This document shows, in pieces, positions 6,115 to 6,242 of a stretch of DNA of 6,242 nucleotides; position 1 is the stretch's first letter, and every line of letters starts with the position of its first letter. Origin of the DNA: Flavobacterium sp. UBA6195 (GTDB taxonomy: Bacteria; Bacteroidota; Bacteroidia; Flavobacteriales; Flavobacteriaceae). The notes beneath the pieces were generated by a model. It made no database searches. It had not been told where the DNA came from and saw only the letters and a program-made list of their open reading frames with translations. The translations under genes were made by a program, and so were the position numbers. Location: positions 1-6,242 of the forward strand of contig NZ_DITB01000046.1 of the NCBI RefSeq assembly GCF_002422095.1, read 5' to 3'.

Positions 6115-6242
6115 TTAAATTATTTTCTTAATTACTCTAAGCTTGTGAGTATGTCGATTTGTTTCTGCATTGTAAATTCCTAAGTGGTCTAGTCTGTCAA
6201 TTCGTACTTTTCCTGAGGCGTGAATGATATAGTTGTTTTCCA
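6115..6242 (-). CDS. C-terminal end of NlpC/P60-like (C40) cell-wall peptidase
   Basis: Only the last 41 codons are in the window; the start lies beyond the right edge. The fragment begins ENNYIIHASGKVRIDRLD and ends RVIKKII followed by TAA at 6117-6115. The pattern 'hydrophobic strand, HASG, VRID' is what follows the HVGIY segment in NlpC/P60 domains, where the His in this HAS motif is the third, polar residue of the catalytic triad. The other two frames of this strand contain stops, which supports this reading. Such enzymes cleave gamma-D-glutamyl-diaminopimelate bonds in peptidoglycan stem peptides. The catalytic Cys and first His, and any SH3 or signal regions, cannot be seen. The gene has its own terminator, so it is not part of the PIG-L operon. 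Confidence 0.7.
   Translation of the reverse strand, partial: ENNYIIHASGKVRIDRLDHLGIYNAETNRHTHKLRVIKKII

Noticed and set aside
1..6242. Signs of a mobile element, CRISPR array, defence system or RNA gene
   Set aside because: I saw no transposase, integrase, repeat-spacer array, tRNA-like cloverleaf or shift in base composition; coding style is uniform across the window.

Overview
The window looks like chromosomal DNA of a member of the Flavobacteriaceae, most likely Flavobacterium or a close relative. It is visibly AT-rich. Starts are preceded by A-rich leaders rather than clear Shine-Dalgarno sites. The promoter-like sites have the Bacteroidetes -7 form TAnnTTTG. The protein families (DUF2911, secreted multidomain PIG-L protein, SSS symporter with a long loop insertion) are typical of that group. 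The genus is an inference from these traits, not from a marker gene. Nothing in the window looks like a phage, transposon, CRISPR array or RNA gene.

Left block (1-780, minus strand): an SRPBCC/START-fold lipid- or ligand-binding protein is followed after 4 nt by a short-chain dehydrogenase/reductase that runs off the left edge. They form one transcription unit. From memory of flavobacterial genomes, such a pair often lies beside a photolyase/cryptochrome gene; that gene would be outside the window. A 136-bp divergent intergenic region (781-916) holds an 8-bp-arm inverted repeat and a promoter-like site for the rightward gene.

Centre (917-1768, plus strand): a secreted DUF2911 protein with a C-terminal helical, TPR-like tail. 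It is closed by a hairpin terminator (about 1781-1811) shared with the convergent operon.

Right block (1810-6042, minus strand): a tightly coupled three-gene operon. It is transcribed in the order secreted PIG-L-type N-deacetylase-like protein (816 aa), then an unlisted 33-aa single-span membrane microprotein, then a sodium:solute symporter (559 aa). The PIG-L stop overlaps the microprotein start (TAATG), and one base separates the microprotein stop from the symporter start. The layout suggests that an amidated or N-acetylated substrate is processed in the periplasm and a product is imported with Na+. The microprotein would be a candidate small accessory subunit of the symporter. The symporter also carries a charged, helical insertion of about 90 residues in what should be the periplasmic EL4-type gate loop. 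These two items are the most interesting in the window.

Right edge (6115-6242, minus strand): the last 41 codons of an NlpC/P60-like cell-wall peptidase, followed by its own terminator and then the PIG-L promoter region. No gene-free stretch exceeds 300 bases; the longest is 781-916.
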